A DNA stretch of 64,000 bases, taken from Virgisporangium ochraceum. GTDB taxonomy: Bacteria; Actinomycetota; Actinomycetes; Mycobacteriales; Micromonosporaceae. The stretch covers positions 1 to 64,000 of the forward strand of contig NZ_BOPH01000015.1 in assembly GCF_016863655.1 (NCBI RefSeq), written 5' to 3'. The notes under the pieces were generated by a model. It was not told the origin of the DNA and made no database searches. It saw only the letters and a list, made by a program, of their open reading frames with translations. This document shows, piece after piece, positions 1 through 7,985 of the stretch (within the stretch, counting starts at the first letter, position 1; each line of letters starts with the position of its first letter). A program made the position numbers and the translations under genes.

Positions 1-90
1 GGGCGCGGCGGAGCAGGGCGCGGCGGAGCAGGGCGCGGCGGAGCAGGGCGCGGCGGAGCAGGGCGCGGCGGAGCAGGGCGCGGCGGAGCA
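1..90. repeat. 15-bp minisatellite, six copies
   Basis: Six perfect head-to-tail copies of GGGCGCGGCGGAGCA start at the first base of the window, so the array may extend to the left. It ends in a degenerate GGGCAGGGCGGGGGCC. The period is a multiple of three, and one frame reads Gly-Ala-Ala-Glu-Gln repeats, so it could be the 3' part of a gene outside the window. No start is visible here and a non-coding array is equally possible. Confidence 0.9.
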
Positions 91-115
91 GGGCAGGGCG
101 GGGGCCTTCGATTTG

Positions 116-172
116 ACGACGCTCGATCCAGTGTGCGTTTCCGCCCCAGAAGCGCACTGGATCGAGCGTCGT
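116..172. terminator. Long hairpin downstream of the MatB-like gene
   Basis: ACGACGCTCGATCCAGTG (116-133) is perfectly complementary to 155-172, with a 21-nt intervening segment that adds a few more pairs. It lies 36 nt beyond the stop of the minus-strand gene ending at 209. No clear T-run follows in either direction, which is usual for high-GC actinobacterial terminators. It may serve both strands. Confidence 0.6.
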
Positions 173-208
173 TTATGTAGGGCCGTGCGTGGCGGGCGGG
201 TGGTGCCG

Positions 209-1606
209 CTATCCGAGGCGGTGTTTCTGGACCTTGCCCATCTGGTTGCGGGGTAGGGCGTCCAGGAACACGACCTGCCTCGGGCGTTTGTGGTTCGACA
301 GCGTGGTGGCCACGTGGGAGATCAGGGCGTCGGCCGTCACCCGGTCGGCCACGACGAAGGCCACGATCTCCTCCCCCAGGTCGGAGTGGGGGCGGCCCAG
401 TACCGCCACCTCGTGCACGGCCGGGTGGGTCAGGAGGGCGTCCTCCACCTCGCCGGCGCCTATCCGGAAGCCGCCACTCTTGATCAGGTCGCTCTTCATC
501 CGGCCCAGGATCCGGTGCACGCCATCGGCGTCGATGGTTGCCGCGTCGCCGGTTCGGAACCAACCATCACGCGAGAAGGACTCTTGAGTGGCTGCACCAC
601 GATGTGCGTATCCATTGAAGAGCGTGTTTCCGCGGACCTGGAGTTCGCCGACGGCATGGCCGGGTTCGGGCACGACGCGGGTTTCGACGCCGGCGAGTGC
701 GGTGCCGACGCAGCCCGGGAGGCGCGGACCGTCGGCACGCGCGCTCACGGTGATCAGTGTCTCGGTCATCCCGTAGCGCTCGACGGGGCGGTGGCCGGTG
801 AGCGCGCGCAGCCCGGCGAACACCGGGCCCGGCAGCGCCGCCGAGCCCGACACCAGAAGGCGCGCCGGGCGCAGGGCCCGCGCGCACGCCGGGCTCGCGA
901 CCATCCGGGACCAGACCGTCGGGACCCCGAAGTACAGCGTCGCCCCGGCCGCGGCGTAGCGGGCGGGCAGGGGACGGCCGGTGTGCACGAGGCGGCAGCC
1001 GGTGCGCAGCGCGCCCAGGACGCCCAGCACCAACCCGTGCACGTGGTACAGCGGGAGACCGTGGGCGAGCGTGTCTTCGGGGGTCCACTGCCAGGCCTCG
1101 GCCAGGGCGTCGAGGTCGGCGGCGATGGCCCTCGACGACAGTTCCGCGCCCTTGGGCGCGCCGGTGGTGCCGCTGGTGTACAGGATCAGCGCGGTGTCGC
1201 CGGGCGCCGCAGGGGTGGCCGGCGCGGGTGGGCCGTCGGTGCGGATCGGCATGGTCTCGAAGCCGGGCACCGGCGGGTCGCTCGTACTGCCGAGGAGGAG
1301 GGTCGCCCGGCTGTCGGTGAGGATGTGCGTCAGCTCGGCCGGACCGGAGTCGGGCGGGACCGGCACCACCGGCACACCGGCATGCTGGGCCGCGACGACC
1401 GCGACCACCGTGTCGAGCGTCGGGTGGGCGATCACCGCCACCGGGCCGCTGCCCGTCAACCGGGCGGCGAGGGCGGCGGCCGCCGAGTAGAGGCCGGCGT
1501 GGGTCAGCGTCTGACCGTCGACCGTGAGGGTGTTGTCGGCCGGAACCTCTGGCAGAAGGGAACGCACCAGCACATTTGAACAGGCGACCGGCGACCTGAA
1601 TACCAC
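209..1606 (-). CDS. matB: MatB-like malonyl/methylmalonyl-CoA synthetase (AMP-forming acyl-CoA ligase)
   Basis: The 465-residue product is an ANL-superfamily ligase that would adenylate a carboxylic acid and transfer it to CoA in the cytoplasm. Visible motifs are YTSGTTGAPKG (about 143-153), LPLYHVHGLVLG, ERYGMTE, GWFRTGD, the hinge DLIKSGGFRIGAGEVE and the C-terminal catalytic lysine in NQMGKVQK. From family knowledge, the HVHGLVLG and LIKSGG..IGAGE segments resemble Streptomyces MatB, which makes malonyl- and methylmalonyl-CoA from free diacids. It is slightly short for the family (about 500) because the N-terminal region is compact. It is transcribed alone, away from the AAA/VWA pair. A fatty-acid substrate cannot be excluded. 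Confidence 0.8.
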   Translation of the reverse strand: MVFRSPVACSNVLVRSLLPEVPADNTLTVDGQTLTHAGLYSAAAALAARLTGSGPVAVIAHPTLDTVVAVVAAQHAGVPVVPVPPDSGPAELTHILTDSRATLLLGSTSDPPVPGFETMPIRTDGPPAPATPAAPGDTALILYTSGTTGAPKGAELSSRAIAADLDALAEAWQWTPEDTLAHGLPLYHVHGLVLGVLGALRTGCRLVHTGRPLPARYAAAGATLYFGVPTVWSRMVASPACARALRPARLLVSGSAALPGPVFAGLRALTGHRPVERYGMTETLITVSARADGPRLPGCVGTALAGVETRVVPEPGHAVGELQVRGNTLFNGYAHRGAATQESFSRDGWFRTGDAATIDADGVHRILGRMKSDLIKSGGFRIGAGEVEDALLTHPAVHEVAVLGRPHSDLGEEIVAFVVADRVTADALISHVATTLSNHKRPRQVVFLDALPRNQMGKVQKHRLG

Positions 1607-1880
1607 TAAAGCTGCGGGGAGCGACGTTCCGGCTTGGCGTCGACGAGGTGTCCGGATCGCGAGGTGCAGGCCACGATGTCCGGCTGGCGGTGGGTGGCAT
1701 CGGCCGCGGACGACCGGTCCTTCAGTAGCGGTTCACGGTCTTTCCCCACTGTGCCCCCTTGGTGGAACGACGTGTCGGGGGAACTGTATGCGTGCTCACT
1801 TGTATGCGCTCCGTGATTGTCTCGGAATTGTCACGGCGGTGGCGGAAGTCTGGACGGGGGGAGGGGGTACCCTCGTCCGT

Positions 1881-1910
1881 TTCGCTTCAAGCGAACGGAC
1901 TTTGGTTCGC
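1881..1910. promoter_or_regulatory. Overlapping palindromes upstream of the AAA/VWA operon
   Basis: TTCGCTT-C-AAGCGAA (1881-1895) is a perfect palindrome. It overlaps a second inverted repeat, GCGAAC (1891-1896) with GTTCGC (1905-1910). Both lie just upstream of the -35 region expected for the -10 box at 1932. They are good candidates for a regulator site. The spacing does not fit the LexA box (CGAAC-4 nt-GTTCG). The remainder of the 1607-1943 intergenic region shows no gene. Confidence 0.4.
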
Positions 1911-1931
1911 ACGTTCGGCACATCAGCGGGC

Positions 1932-1937
1932 TAGGTT
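1932..1937 (+). promoter_or_regulatory. -10 box of a leaderless promoter
   Basis: TAGGTT fits the actinobacterial TAnnnT -10 consensus and sits 7 nt before the GTG at 1944. That predicts transcription starting at the start codon. No Shine-Dalgarno sequence is present, which supports a leaderless mRNA and favours GTG 1944 over TTG 1941. Confidence 0.5.
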
Positions 1938-1943
1938 CGATTG

Positions 1944-3374
1944 GTGACACACGCCTCCGCTCAGCCTGTTCTGCCCCAGCCGCCCGCGGACCTTCCCCGG
2001 ACCGTCGGCGAGCTGCGTGCGACCGGTCACCGGTACCGCACGGTCAAGGCGGAGCTGCGCGAGAACCTGCTGGCCCGCATCCGCGCCGGGCAGCCCAGGT
2101 TCGAGGGCATCGTCGGCTACGACGCCACGGTGCTGCCCGAACTCGAGCGTGCCCTCCTCGCCGGCCACGACCTGGTGCTGCTCGGCGAGCGCGGCCAGGG
2201 CAAGACCCGCGTCATCCGGTCCCTGATCTCCCTGCTCGACGAGTGGACCCCGGTGATCGCCGGCTCCGAGCTCAACGAGCACCCGTTCCACCCGGTGAGC
2301 CCGGCCTCGGTCCGGGCCGCCCGCGAAGACGGCGACAGCCTGAAGATCGCCTGGCTGCACCGCTCGATGCGGTACGGCGAGAAGCTCGCCACGCCCGACA
2401 CCAGCGTCGGCGACCTCATCGGCGACATCGACCCGATCAAGGTGGCCGAGGGCCGCACGCTCGGCGACCCCGAGACGATCCACTTCGGGCTGGTGCCGCG
2501 CACCAACCGGGGCATCTTCGCGGTCAACGAGCTGCCCGACCTGGCCGAGCGCATCCAGGTGGCGCTGCTCAACGTCCTGGAGGAGCGCGACATCCAGGTC
2601 CGCGGCTACCAGTTGCGGCTGCCGCTCGACGTGCTGCTCGTCGCCAGCGCCAACCCGGAGGACTACACCAACCGCGGCCGCATCATCACGCCGCTGAAGG
2701 ACCGGTTCGGCGCCGAGATCCGCACCCACTACCCGCTCGACCTCGACTTCGAGATCGACCTGATGCGTCAGGAGGCGGCGCTCGTCGCCGAGGTGCCCGA
2801 CCACCTGCTCGAGGTCGTCGCCCGGTACACCCGCGCGGTCCGCGAGGCGCCGGCCGTCGACGCCCGCTCGGGCGTGTCGGCCCGGTTCGCGATCGCCGCG
2901 GCCGAGACCATCGCCGCGTCGGCCCTGCGCCGGCACGCGCTGCTCGACGAGACCGAGGCCGTGGCGCGCATCGGCGACGCCGTCACCGTCACCAGCACGC
3001 TGCGCGGCAAGGTCGAGTTCGAGAGCGGTGAAGAGGGACGGGAAACCGAGATCCTCGCGCACCTGCTGCGCACCGCCACCGCGGAGACGTTCCGGGCCCG
3101 GCTGGCCGGCATCGACCTCAGCGGGTTCACCGGGCTCGTGGCCGAAGACCAGGTGATCGAGACCGGTGAGCTGGTCGCCGCCCGCGACGTGCTCCAGCAG
3201 GTGGGCACCGTGCCGGGGCTGGCCAAGGTGCTCGACCGGCTCGGTTTCGGCGACGCGCCCACCGCCGGTCAGGCGGCGTCGGGCATCGAGTTCGTGCTGG
3301 AGGGCCTGCACCTGTCGAGGAGGCTGTCGAAGGACCTCACCGACGACGGCCGCACCGTGTACGGGTCACGATGA
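1944..3374 (+). CDS. MoxR/ChlI-type AAA+ ATPase
   Basis: A cytoplasmic AAA+ ATPase of about 476 residues with the Walker A motif GERGQGKT near residue 80 and an insert-rich core. The Walker B/sensor region around NELPDLAERIQVALLNVLEER and VASANPED is typical of MoxR and magnesium-chelatase subunit I proteins. Such ATPases act as chaperones that remodel or activate protein complexes, together with a VWA-domain partner. Exactly such a partner follows, with a 4-nt ATGA overlap (3371-3374), so the two are translationally coupled. The start is GTG 1944, judged leaderless from the -10 box at 1932. The client complex is unknown; nothing here points to chlorophyll, methanol or CO oxidation. Confidence 0.8.
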   Translation: MTHASAQPVLPQPPADLPRTVGELRATGHRYRTVKAELRENLLARIRAGQPRFEGIVGYDATVLPELERALLAGHDLVLLGERGQGKTRVIRSLISLLDEWTPVIAGSELNEHPFHPVSPASVRAAREDGDSLKIAWLHRSMRYGEKLATPDTSVGDLIGDIDPIKVAEGRTLGDPETIHFGLVPRTNRGIFAVNELPDLAERIQVALLNVLEERDIQVRGYQLRLPLDVLLVASANPEDYTNRGRIITPLKDRFGAEIRTHYPLDLDFEIDLMRQEAALVAEVPDHLLEVVARYTRAVREAPAVDARSGVSARFAIAAAETIAASALRRHALLDETEAVARIGDAVTVTSTLRGKVEFESGEEGRETEILAHLLRTATAETFRARLAGIDLSGFTGLVAEDQVIETGELVAARDVLQQVGTVPGLAKVLDRLGFGDAPTAGQAASGIEFVLEGLHLSRRLSKDLTDDGRTVYGSR

Positions 3375-5317
3375 CGATCAACCGCTACGGCGCGTGGAAG
3401 GGCGGGCCCGACCCGCTCGCCCCGCCGTACGACGTGCGGGCCGCCGTCGACCAGGTCGGTGCGGAAGTGCTCGCCGGCGGCAGCCTGCGTGACGCGCTCC
3501 GCAACCTGCTCCGGCGCGGTCCCGAGGGCGGGCGGGGCCTCGACGACCTCCTGGCCCGGGCGAGGAGGCTGCGCCGCGAGGCGATGCGACGCGGCAACCT
3601 CGACGGCGCGGTCACCCGGGCACAGGCCCAGCTCGACCAGGCGCTGGCCGCCGAGCGCGAGGAGCTGGCCCAGCGCGACGACGACAACGCCCGGTTCGCC
3701 GAGGCGCAGCTCGACAACCTGCCCCGCTCCACGGCGCGGGCGGTCGAGGAACTGCAGAACTACGACTGGGCCAGCGCCGAGGCCCGCCAGATCTACCAGC
3801 AGATCCTCGACGGGCTGCGCAACGACGTGCTGGAGCAGCGCTTCGCCGGCATGAAGGAGGCGCTACAGAACGCCGGTCCCGAGGCAGGCGCCGCGATCAA
3901 GCAGATGCTCGGCGACCTCAACGACCTGCTCGGCAAGCACGCCCGCGGCGAAGACACCGGCGACGCGTTCAACGAGTTCATGCGGAAGCACGGCGACTTC
4001 TTCCCGGAGCAGCCGCAGAACATCGACGAGCTGATCGACACCCTGGCGCGCCGGGCGGCGGCCGCGGAGCGGCTCATGCGGTCGCTGACCCCGGAGCAGC
4101 GGCAGGAGCTGGCCGGTCTGATGGCACAGGCCCTCGGCGACGCCGACCTCGACGGCGAGCTGGCGGCCCTGTCGGCCAACCTGCGCACGCTGCGCCCCGA
4201 CCTGAACTGGGACCGGCGTGAACGCGTCCGCGGCGAGGGCGAGCTCGGCTACGGCGAGGCGACCGGCGCCCTCGGCGACATCGCCGACCTCGACGACCTG
4301 CTCGACCAGCTGGGCCAGCAGCACCCCGGCGCCACCCTCGACGACATCGACGTCGAGGGGGTGACCCGCCAGCTCGGCCGCGACGCCGCCGACGAGGTCC
4401 GCCGGCTGCAGGAGCTCGAACGCGAGCTGCGCCGCCAGGGCTGGCTCGAGCGCGGCGCGGAGGGCCTCGGGCTCAGCCCCAAGGCGCTGCGCCGGCTCGG
4501 TGGCACGGCGCTGCGGCACGTCTTCGCGCACCTGGAGTCGGGCCGTCGCGGACAGCACGACCTGCGCAGCGCCGGTGCGGCCGGCGAGCTGACGGGCGCG
4601 TCACGGCGCTGGGAGTTCGGCGACGAACAGCCGCTCGACGTGGTCCGCACGGTCACGAACGCGGTGCAGCGGCCGGGTCCGATCCGGCTCAAGGTCGACG
4701 ACTTCGAGGTCGCCGAGACCGAGCGGCGCGCCTCGGCCGCGGTGGCGTTGTGCGTCGACCTGTCGTTCTCGATGGTGGCCGAGGGCCGCTGGGGTCCGAT
4801 GAAGCAGACCGCGTTGGCGCTGTCGCACCTGGTGGCGACGAAGTTCCCGCAGGACGCGCTGCAGATCATCGGCTTCGGCCGGTACGCGATGCGGCTGTCG
4901 CAGGGCGAGCTCGCGGCGGTCGACCCCGACATGGTGCAGGGCACCAACCTGCATCACGCGCTCAAGCTGGCCGGCCACCACCTGCGCAAGCACTCCGACG
5001 CCGAGCCGGTGGTGCTCGTGGTCACCGACGGCGAGCCGACCGCCCATCTCGAAGAGGACGGCGAGCCGGTGTTCCACTGGCCGCCCCTGCACGAGACGGT
5101 CGCGCTGACCGTGCGCGAGGTCGACCATCTCACCCGGTACGGCGCAACGCTGAACGTGTTCATGCTCGGCGAGGACCCGGGGCTGCGCCGGTTCGTCGAC
5201 GCGGTGGCCCGGCGCAGCGGCGGCCGCGTCTTCACCCCGGACGTCGACGACCTGGGGCAGTACGTGGTCAGCGACTACATGCGGGCCAGGAGGGGGCGTC
5301 GCAGCCGGGCTGCATAG
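3371..5317 (+). CDS. VWA-domain protein, partner of the AAA+ ATPase
   Basis: A 648-residue protein. The first 440 residues are charged and largely helical, with heptad-like Leu/Ala/Glu/Arg stretches. The C-terminal third is a von Willebrand factor A domain. The MIDAS metal site is visible as DLSFS (from Asp463) and the later VTDGEP. No signal peptide or membrane segment is present, so it is cytosolic. The 4-nt overlap with the upstream MoxR ATPase makes the two proteins a likely complex, as in other MoxR/VWA pairs where the VWA protein recruits the substrate. A strong hairpin overlaps the stop codon. The start ATG lies inside the stop of the previous gene. Confidence 0.8.
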   Translation: MTINRYGAWKGGPDPLAPPYDVRAAVDQVGAEVLAGGSLRDALRNLLRRGPEGGRGLDDLLARARRLRREAMRRGNLDGAVTRAQAQLDQALAAEREELAQRDDDNARFAEAQLDNLPRSTARAVEELQNYDWASAEARQIYQQILDGLRNDVLEQRFAGMKEALQNAGPEAGAAIKQMLGDLNDLLGKHARGEDTGDAFNEFMRKHGDFFPEQPQNIDELIDTLARRAAAAERLMRSLTPEQRQELAGLMAQALGDADLDGELAALSANLRTLRPDLNWDRRERVRGEGELGYGEATGALGDIADLDDLLDQLGQQHPGATLDDIDVEGVTRQLGRDAADEVRRLQELERELRRQGWLERGAEGLGLSPKALRRLGGTALRHVFAHLESGRRGQHDLRSAGAAGELTGASRRWEFGDEQPLDVVRTVTNAVQRPGPIRLKVDDFEVAETERRASAAVALCVDLSFSMVAEGRWGPMKQTALALSHLVATKFPQDALQIIGFGRYAMRLSQGELAAVDPDMVQGTNLHHALKLAGHHLRKHSDAEPVVLVVTDGEPTAHLEEDGEPVFHWPPLHETVALTVREVDHLTRYGATLNVFMLGEDPGLRRFVDAVARRSGGRVFTPDVDDLGQYVVSDYMRARRGRRSRAA

Positions 5318-5357
5318 CCGTGGGTGGGAGCCCCGGTCAGGGCTCCCACCCACGGCT
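5316..5357 (+). terminator. Perfect 18-bp terminator hairpin overlapping the VWA stop codon
   Basis: AGCCGTGGGTGGGAGCCC (5316-5333) pairs perfectly with 5340-5357 around a 6-nt loop. The last bases of the stop codon are part of the left arm. The right arm runs into TAAGAT (5357-5362), a plausible -10 box for the next gene, so terminator and promoter are merged. Confidence 0.85.
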
Positions 5358-5370
5358 AAGATGCACGGCT

Positions 5371-6399
5371 GTGAATACGGGGGGATCGGGCCGCCGCGTG
5401 GCGGTCATCTTGGGGACGATCGCGGTCTGTGTGACGCTGGTGTGCTCGGTGGCCGGGCTCGTCGTCTGGCGGCTGACCCGCGACGGCGACTCGGCCCGGT
5501 CGCAGCGCGACCCGTTCCCGACCGCGGCGCTGCAGCGGGCCTCGGCACCGTTCAAGGCCCAGCTCGGCGCCTGTGAGCTCGACCGCGTCGGGTCGGCGTG
5601 GACCGATACGACGTGTGAGCCGGCGGCGGGTGCCCCGGGCCCGATCGTCTTCACCCAGCACCGCACGCCCACCGACCGGGTTCCCGCGTCGAGCGCCGAG
5701 ATCTACCAGGTGTGGGGGCCGCGCAACGGCGGTCTCCTGCGGGTCGACGACCGCGGCCTCAACTGGCGCGACGACCTGAAGATCGTCTCGATCCAGCTGG
5801 ACATGCCCGACGGCTGGAACGCCGACAAGGTGACGCAGTGGTGGGACGAGACGACCGCCGGCGCGGTGCTCTCGACCCCCGAGAACAACGCGCTGGGTAC
5901 GACGTCGGGGTCGCCGGCGCCGGTGGCCGCCGCTCCGGAGACGGTCGCCGGCCTGCCCTATCTCGTGCGCAGCTTCGCCCGGCCCTGGTGGAACGACCTG
6001 AAGTCGTGCACGGAGGACGTCCGGCACCAGTACTCGTTCTACCCGGTGCCGCCGGTCGGGATCGTGATCGACGAGATGTACTACTGCGAGCTGCGCGACG
6101 GCTGGCAGAAGGCCGGCGGCTTCGACAAGATCATGTTCGTGGCCTGGGACAACCGGCAGCACCAGCGCATGGACCACAAGTCCATCAAGGACGTCTTCGG
6201 TGCCGAGAAGGTGAAGGACCAGCCGGGACTGGCGGGCCCGCGCTCCGGCATGTTCATGGTCGCCGACTTCCCGCAGCACTGCATGGTGTATTGGGACGAC
6301 GAGTCCGTGGCGGTCGCGGCCTGGGCCTTCGCCCCGTGCCGGAAGGACCCGAAGACGACGCCGGCGACGGTCACCACGTTCTGGCAGTCCCGCGGCTGA
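5371..6399 (+). CDS. Membrane-anchored protein of unknown function
   Basis: A 342-residue protein with one N-terminal membrane helix (about residues 9-31, rich in Val/Leu/Cys) after a short basic start; the rest is predicted to lie outside the membrane. The outer part has several tryptophans and pairs of cysteines (for example CELDRVGSAWTDTTCE and QHCMVYWDD), suggesting a folded, disulfide-containing domain. I do not recognise the family. The start is GTG 5371, 9 nt after a TAAGAT box, so it may be leaderless. A degenerate copy of its last 60 residues follows directly downstream, which indicates a past tandem duplication. Confidence 0.6.
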   Translation: MNTGGSGRRVAVILGTIAVCVTLVCSVAGLVVWRLTRDGDSARSQRDPFPTAALQRASAPFKAQLGACELDRVGSAWTDTTCEPAAGAPGPIVFTQHRTPTDRVPASSAEIYQVWGPRNGGLLRVDDRGLNWRDDLKIVSIQLDMPDGWNADKVTQWWDETTAGAVLSTPENNALGTTSGSPAPVAAAPETVAGLPYLVRSFARPWWNDLKSCTEDVRHQYSFYPVPPVGIVIDEMYYCELRDGWQKAGGFDKIMFVAWDNRQHQRMDHKSIKDVFGAEKVKDQPGLAGPRSGMFMVADFPQHCMVYWDDESVAVAAWAFAPCRKDPKTTPATVTTFWQSRG

Positions 6400-6534
6400 C
6401 GGCCCGCGTCGGTTCCGGTCCGTTTCCGGCCCTACGCTGCACCGGCATGGAGTCGGTCGGCCGGCGCTGGATCGGGTCACGGAACGCGGCGTCACCTGGC
6501 GCGATGGGCCCGGCCGGACCTGGGCACGGCCGGC

Positions 6535-6792
6535 GTGGTCCACAAGATGCTCGTCGACGCCTTCGGCGCCGAGCGGCTGCGTGACCTGCCCGGAGACAGC
6601 GGCCCGCGGTCGGGCCGGTTCCTGCTCACACAGCTCCGCGGCCTGAACACGTGCTTCCTGTACTGGGACGACGCGGCGATGGCGGTCGCGGGCATCGTCG
6701 ACGTGACGTGCCCGTCGGGCGGTCGCCCGTCAGCGGCGTCGGTGCGGGCGTCTGGGACGCGCGCGTCTAGCGACAGGCGCCGGCAACCGTGA
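6535..6792 (+). pseudogene. Partial duplicate of the 3' end of the preceding gene
   Basis: From 6535 the same reading frame encodes MVHKMLVDAFGAERLRDLPG, followed by GPRSGRFL and NTCFLYWDDAAMAVAGIV. This parallels MDHKSIKDVFGAEKVKDQPG, GPRSGMFM and HCMVYWDDESVAVAAW near the C-terminus of the product of 5371-6399. The membrane anchor and the bulk of the domain are missing, and the 6400-6534 stretch shows no credible start with a ribosome-binding site. I read it as a gene remnant after duplication and decay. A short expressed protein from GTG 6535 cannot be excluded. The C-terminal tail runs into arginine-rich, unconserved-looking sequence. Confidence 0.6.
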
Positions 6793-6819
6793 CCGACCGG
6801 CTCCGCCGATGCACCACGA

Positions 6820-7872
6820 TCACGCGGGTTTCTCCAACGAGACCGTCCCCGGGGCCTCGGCCGGGCTGTTCACCGCGAGCACCATCCGGTACAGCACCGC
6901 CACCAACGGCGTCGCCAGCAGGGCGCCACCGATTCCGGCGATCAGCGAGCCCGCCGCGACGGCTATCAGGACGACGGCGGGGTGCAGGCGTAGCGCGCGG
7001 CCCATGATCAGGGGTTCCAGCAGGTTGCCCTCCGCCTGCTGCACCACGATCACCGCCGCCAGCACGAGGAGGGCGTCGGTGGGACCGTGGGCCGCCAGCG
7101 CGACCAGCACGCAGATCACCCCGGCGAACGTCGCGCCGAGGATCGGCACGAAGCAGGCCAGGAACGTCAGCACGGCCAGCGGTAGCGCCAGTGGCACGCC
7201 GATCAGCAGCAGCGCCACCCTGATGCCGATCGCGTCGATGGCGGCGATCAGGGCGATCCCCCGCACGTAACCGGTGAGCGTGTCCCAGCCGGCCCGGCCG
7301 GCGCGGTCGGCCTTCTCCCGAGTGTCGGCCCTGAACGCGCGCAGGAACCAGGCCCACCCGCTCGGGCCGTCCTTCAGGATGAAGAACAACAGGACGAGCG
7401 CCAGCAGCGCCGACCCCAGCACCTCCAGGACGGTCGCCGCGCCCTGCAGACCGGCCGTTCCGGAGCCCTGCAGCCGCTCGGTCAGCTGCGCCTGGAGCCG
7501 GCCGATCTGCTCCTCCTTCAGCCCCAGCCCCTCGACCAGCCAGCGCTGGATCTCCTCGATGCCCGACGCCGCCTGCGTGGCGAGCTTGGTGGCCTCGTCG
7601 GCGGCGGCGATTCCGACCAGCACCAGCGTGCCGGTCACCAGGACCAGCCCGCCGAGCACGGAGACGAGCGCGGCCAGCCACCGCGGCACCCGGGCCCGGG
7701 TGAGCCGGTGCACCAGCGGCTCGAAGAGCGCGGCGAGGAGCAGCGCCGCCGCGATCGCCAGCACCACGGGCGTCAGCAGCGCGAGCACGTGCGACGTCAC
7801 GAACACGACACCGGCGAAGATCAGGACGCAGACGCCGTACAGAGCCAATCGGCGAAGCCATGACGGCAGCAA
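6820..7872 (-). CDS. AI-2E family transporter (polytopic membrane protein)
   Basis: A 350-residue membrane protein with two N-terminal hydrophobic helices, a soluble amphipathic middle (about 85-150, Glu/Gln/Arg-rich) and a run of C-terminal helices. The segment FLACFVPILGATFAGVICVLVAL and the following QQAEGNLLEPLIMGRALRLHP are characteristic of the AI-2E transporter family (also called PerM or UPF0118). Members have been linked to autoinducer export or to Na+/H+ exchange; the substrate here cannot be told. The start is TTG 7872, with a GGGGGTCC stretch upstream that could act as ribosome-binding site. It is divergent from the cellulase gene and shares its upstream region. Confidence 0.8.
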   Translation of the reverse strand: MLPSWLRRLALYGVCVLIFAGVVFVTSHVLALLTPVVLAIAAALLLAALFEPLVHRLTRARVPRWLAALVSVLGGLVLVTGTLVLVGIAAADEATKLATQAASGIEEIQRWLVEGLGLKEEQIGRLQAQLTERLQGSGTAGLQGAATVLEVLGSALLALVLLFFILKDGPSGWAWFLRAFRADTREKADRAGRAGWDTLTGYVRGIALIAAIDAIGIRVALLLIGVPLALPLAVLTFLACFVPILGATFAGVICVLVALAAHGPTDALLVLAAVIVVQQAEGNLLEPLIMGRALRLHPAVVLIAVAAGSLIAGIGGALLATPLVAVLYRMVLAVNSPAEAPGTVSLEKPA

Positions 7873-7942
7873 AGTGGACCCCCTGGCAGTAAGTAGATCG
7901 CATCAATACATTGACACTGGCCACCGTGCAGCGAAACATGTC

Positions 7943-7956
7943 TGGGAGCGCTCCCA
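7943..7956. promoter_or_regulatory. Perfect CebR-type operator
   Basis: TGGGAGCGCTCCCA is a perfect 14-bp palindrome identical to the operator of CebR, the LacI-family cello-oligosaccharide repressor of streptomycetes. It sits 30 nt before the TTG start at 7986 and about 27 nt after a TTGACA hexamer (7911-7916), the position expected for a repressor that blocks transcription. It predicts induction of the cellulase by cellobiose or cellotriose. The repressor gene is not in the window. Confidence 0.85.
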
Positions 7957-7985
7957 TACCTCTTCCGCCGCACGGGAGGCCATTC

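Noticed and set aside
290..1579. Long plus-strand frame opposite the MatB-like gene
   Set aside because: Arg/Gly-rich composition typical of an antisense shadow; the minus strand carries all ligase motifs.
1888..1912. LexA (SOS) box in CGAAC...GTTCG upstream of the AAA gene
   Set aside because: The spacer is 8 nt; the actinobacterial LexA box needs 4.
7911..7985. N-terminal extension of the cellulase from TTG 7911
   Set aside because: It would translate through the CebR operator, has no ribosome-binding site, and places 25 extra residues before a perfect signal peptide. TTG 7986 with GGGAGG is better.
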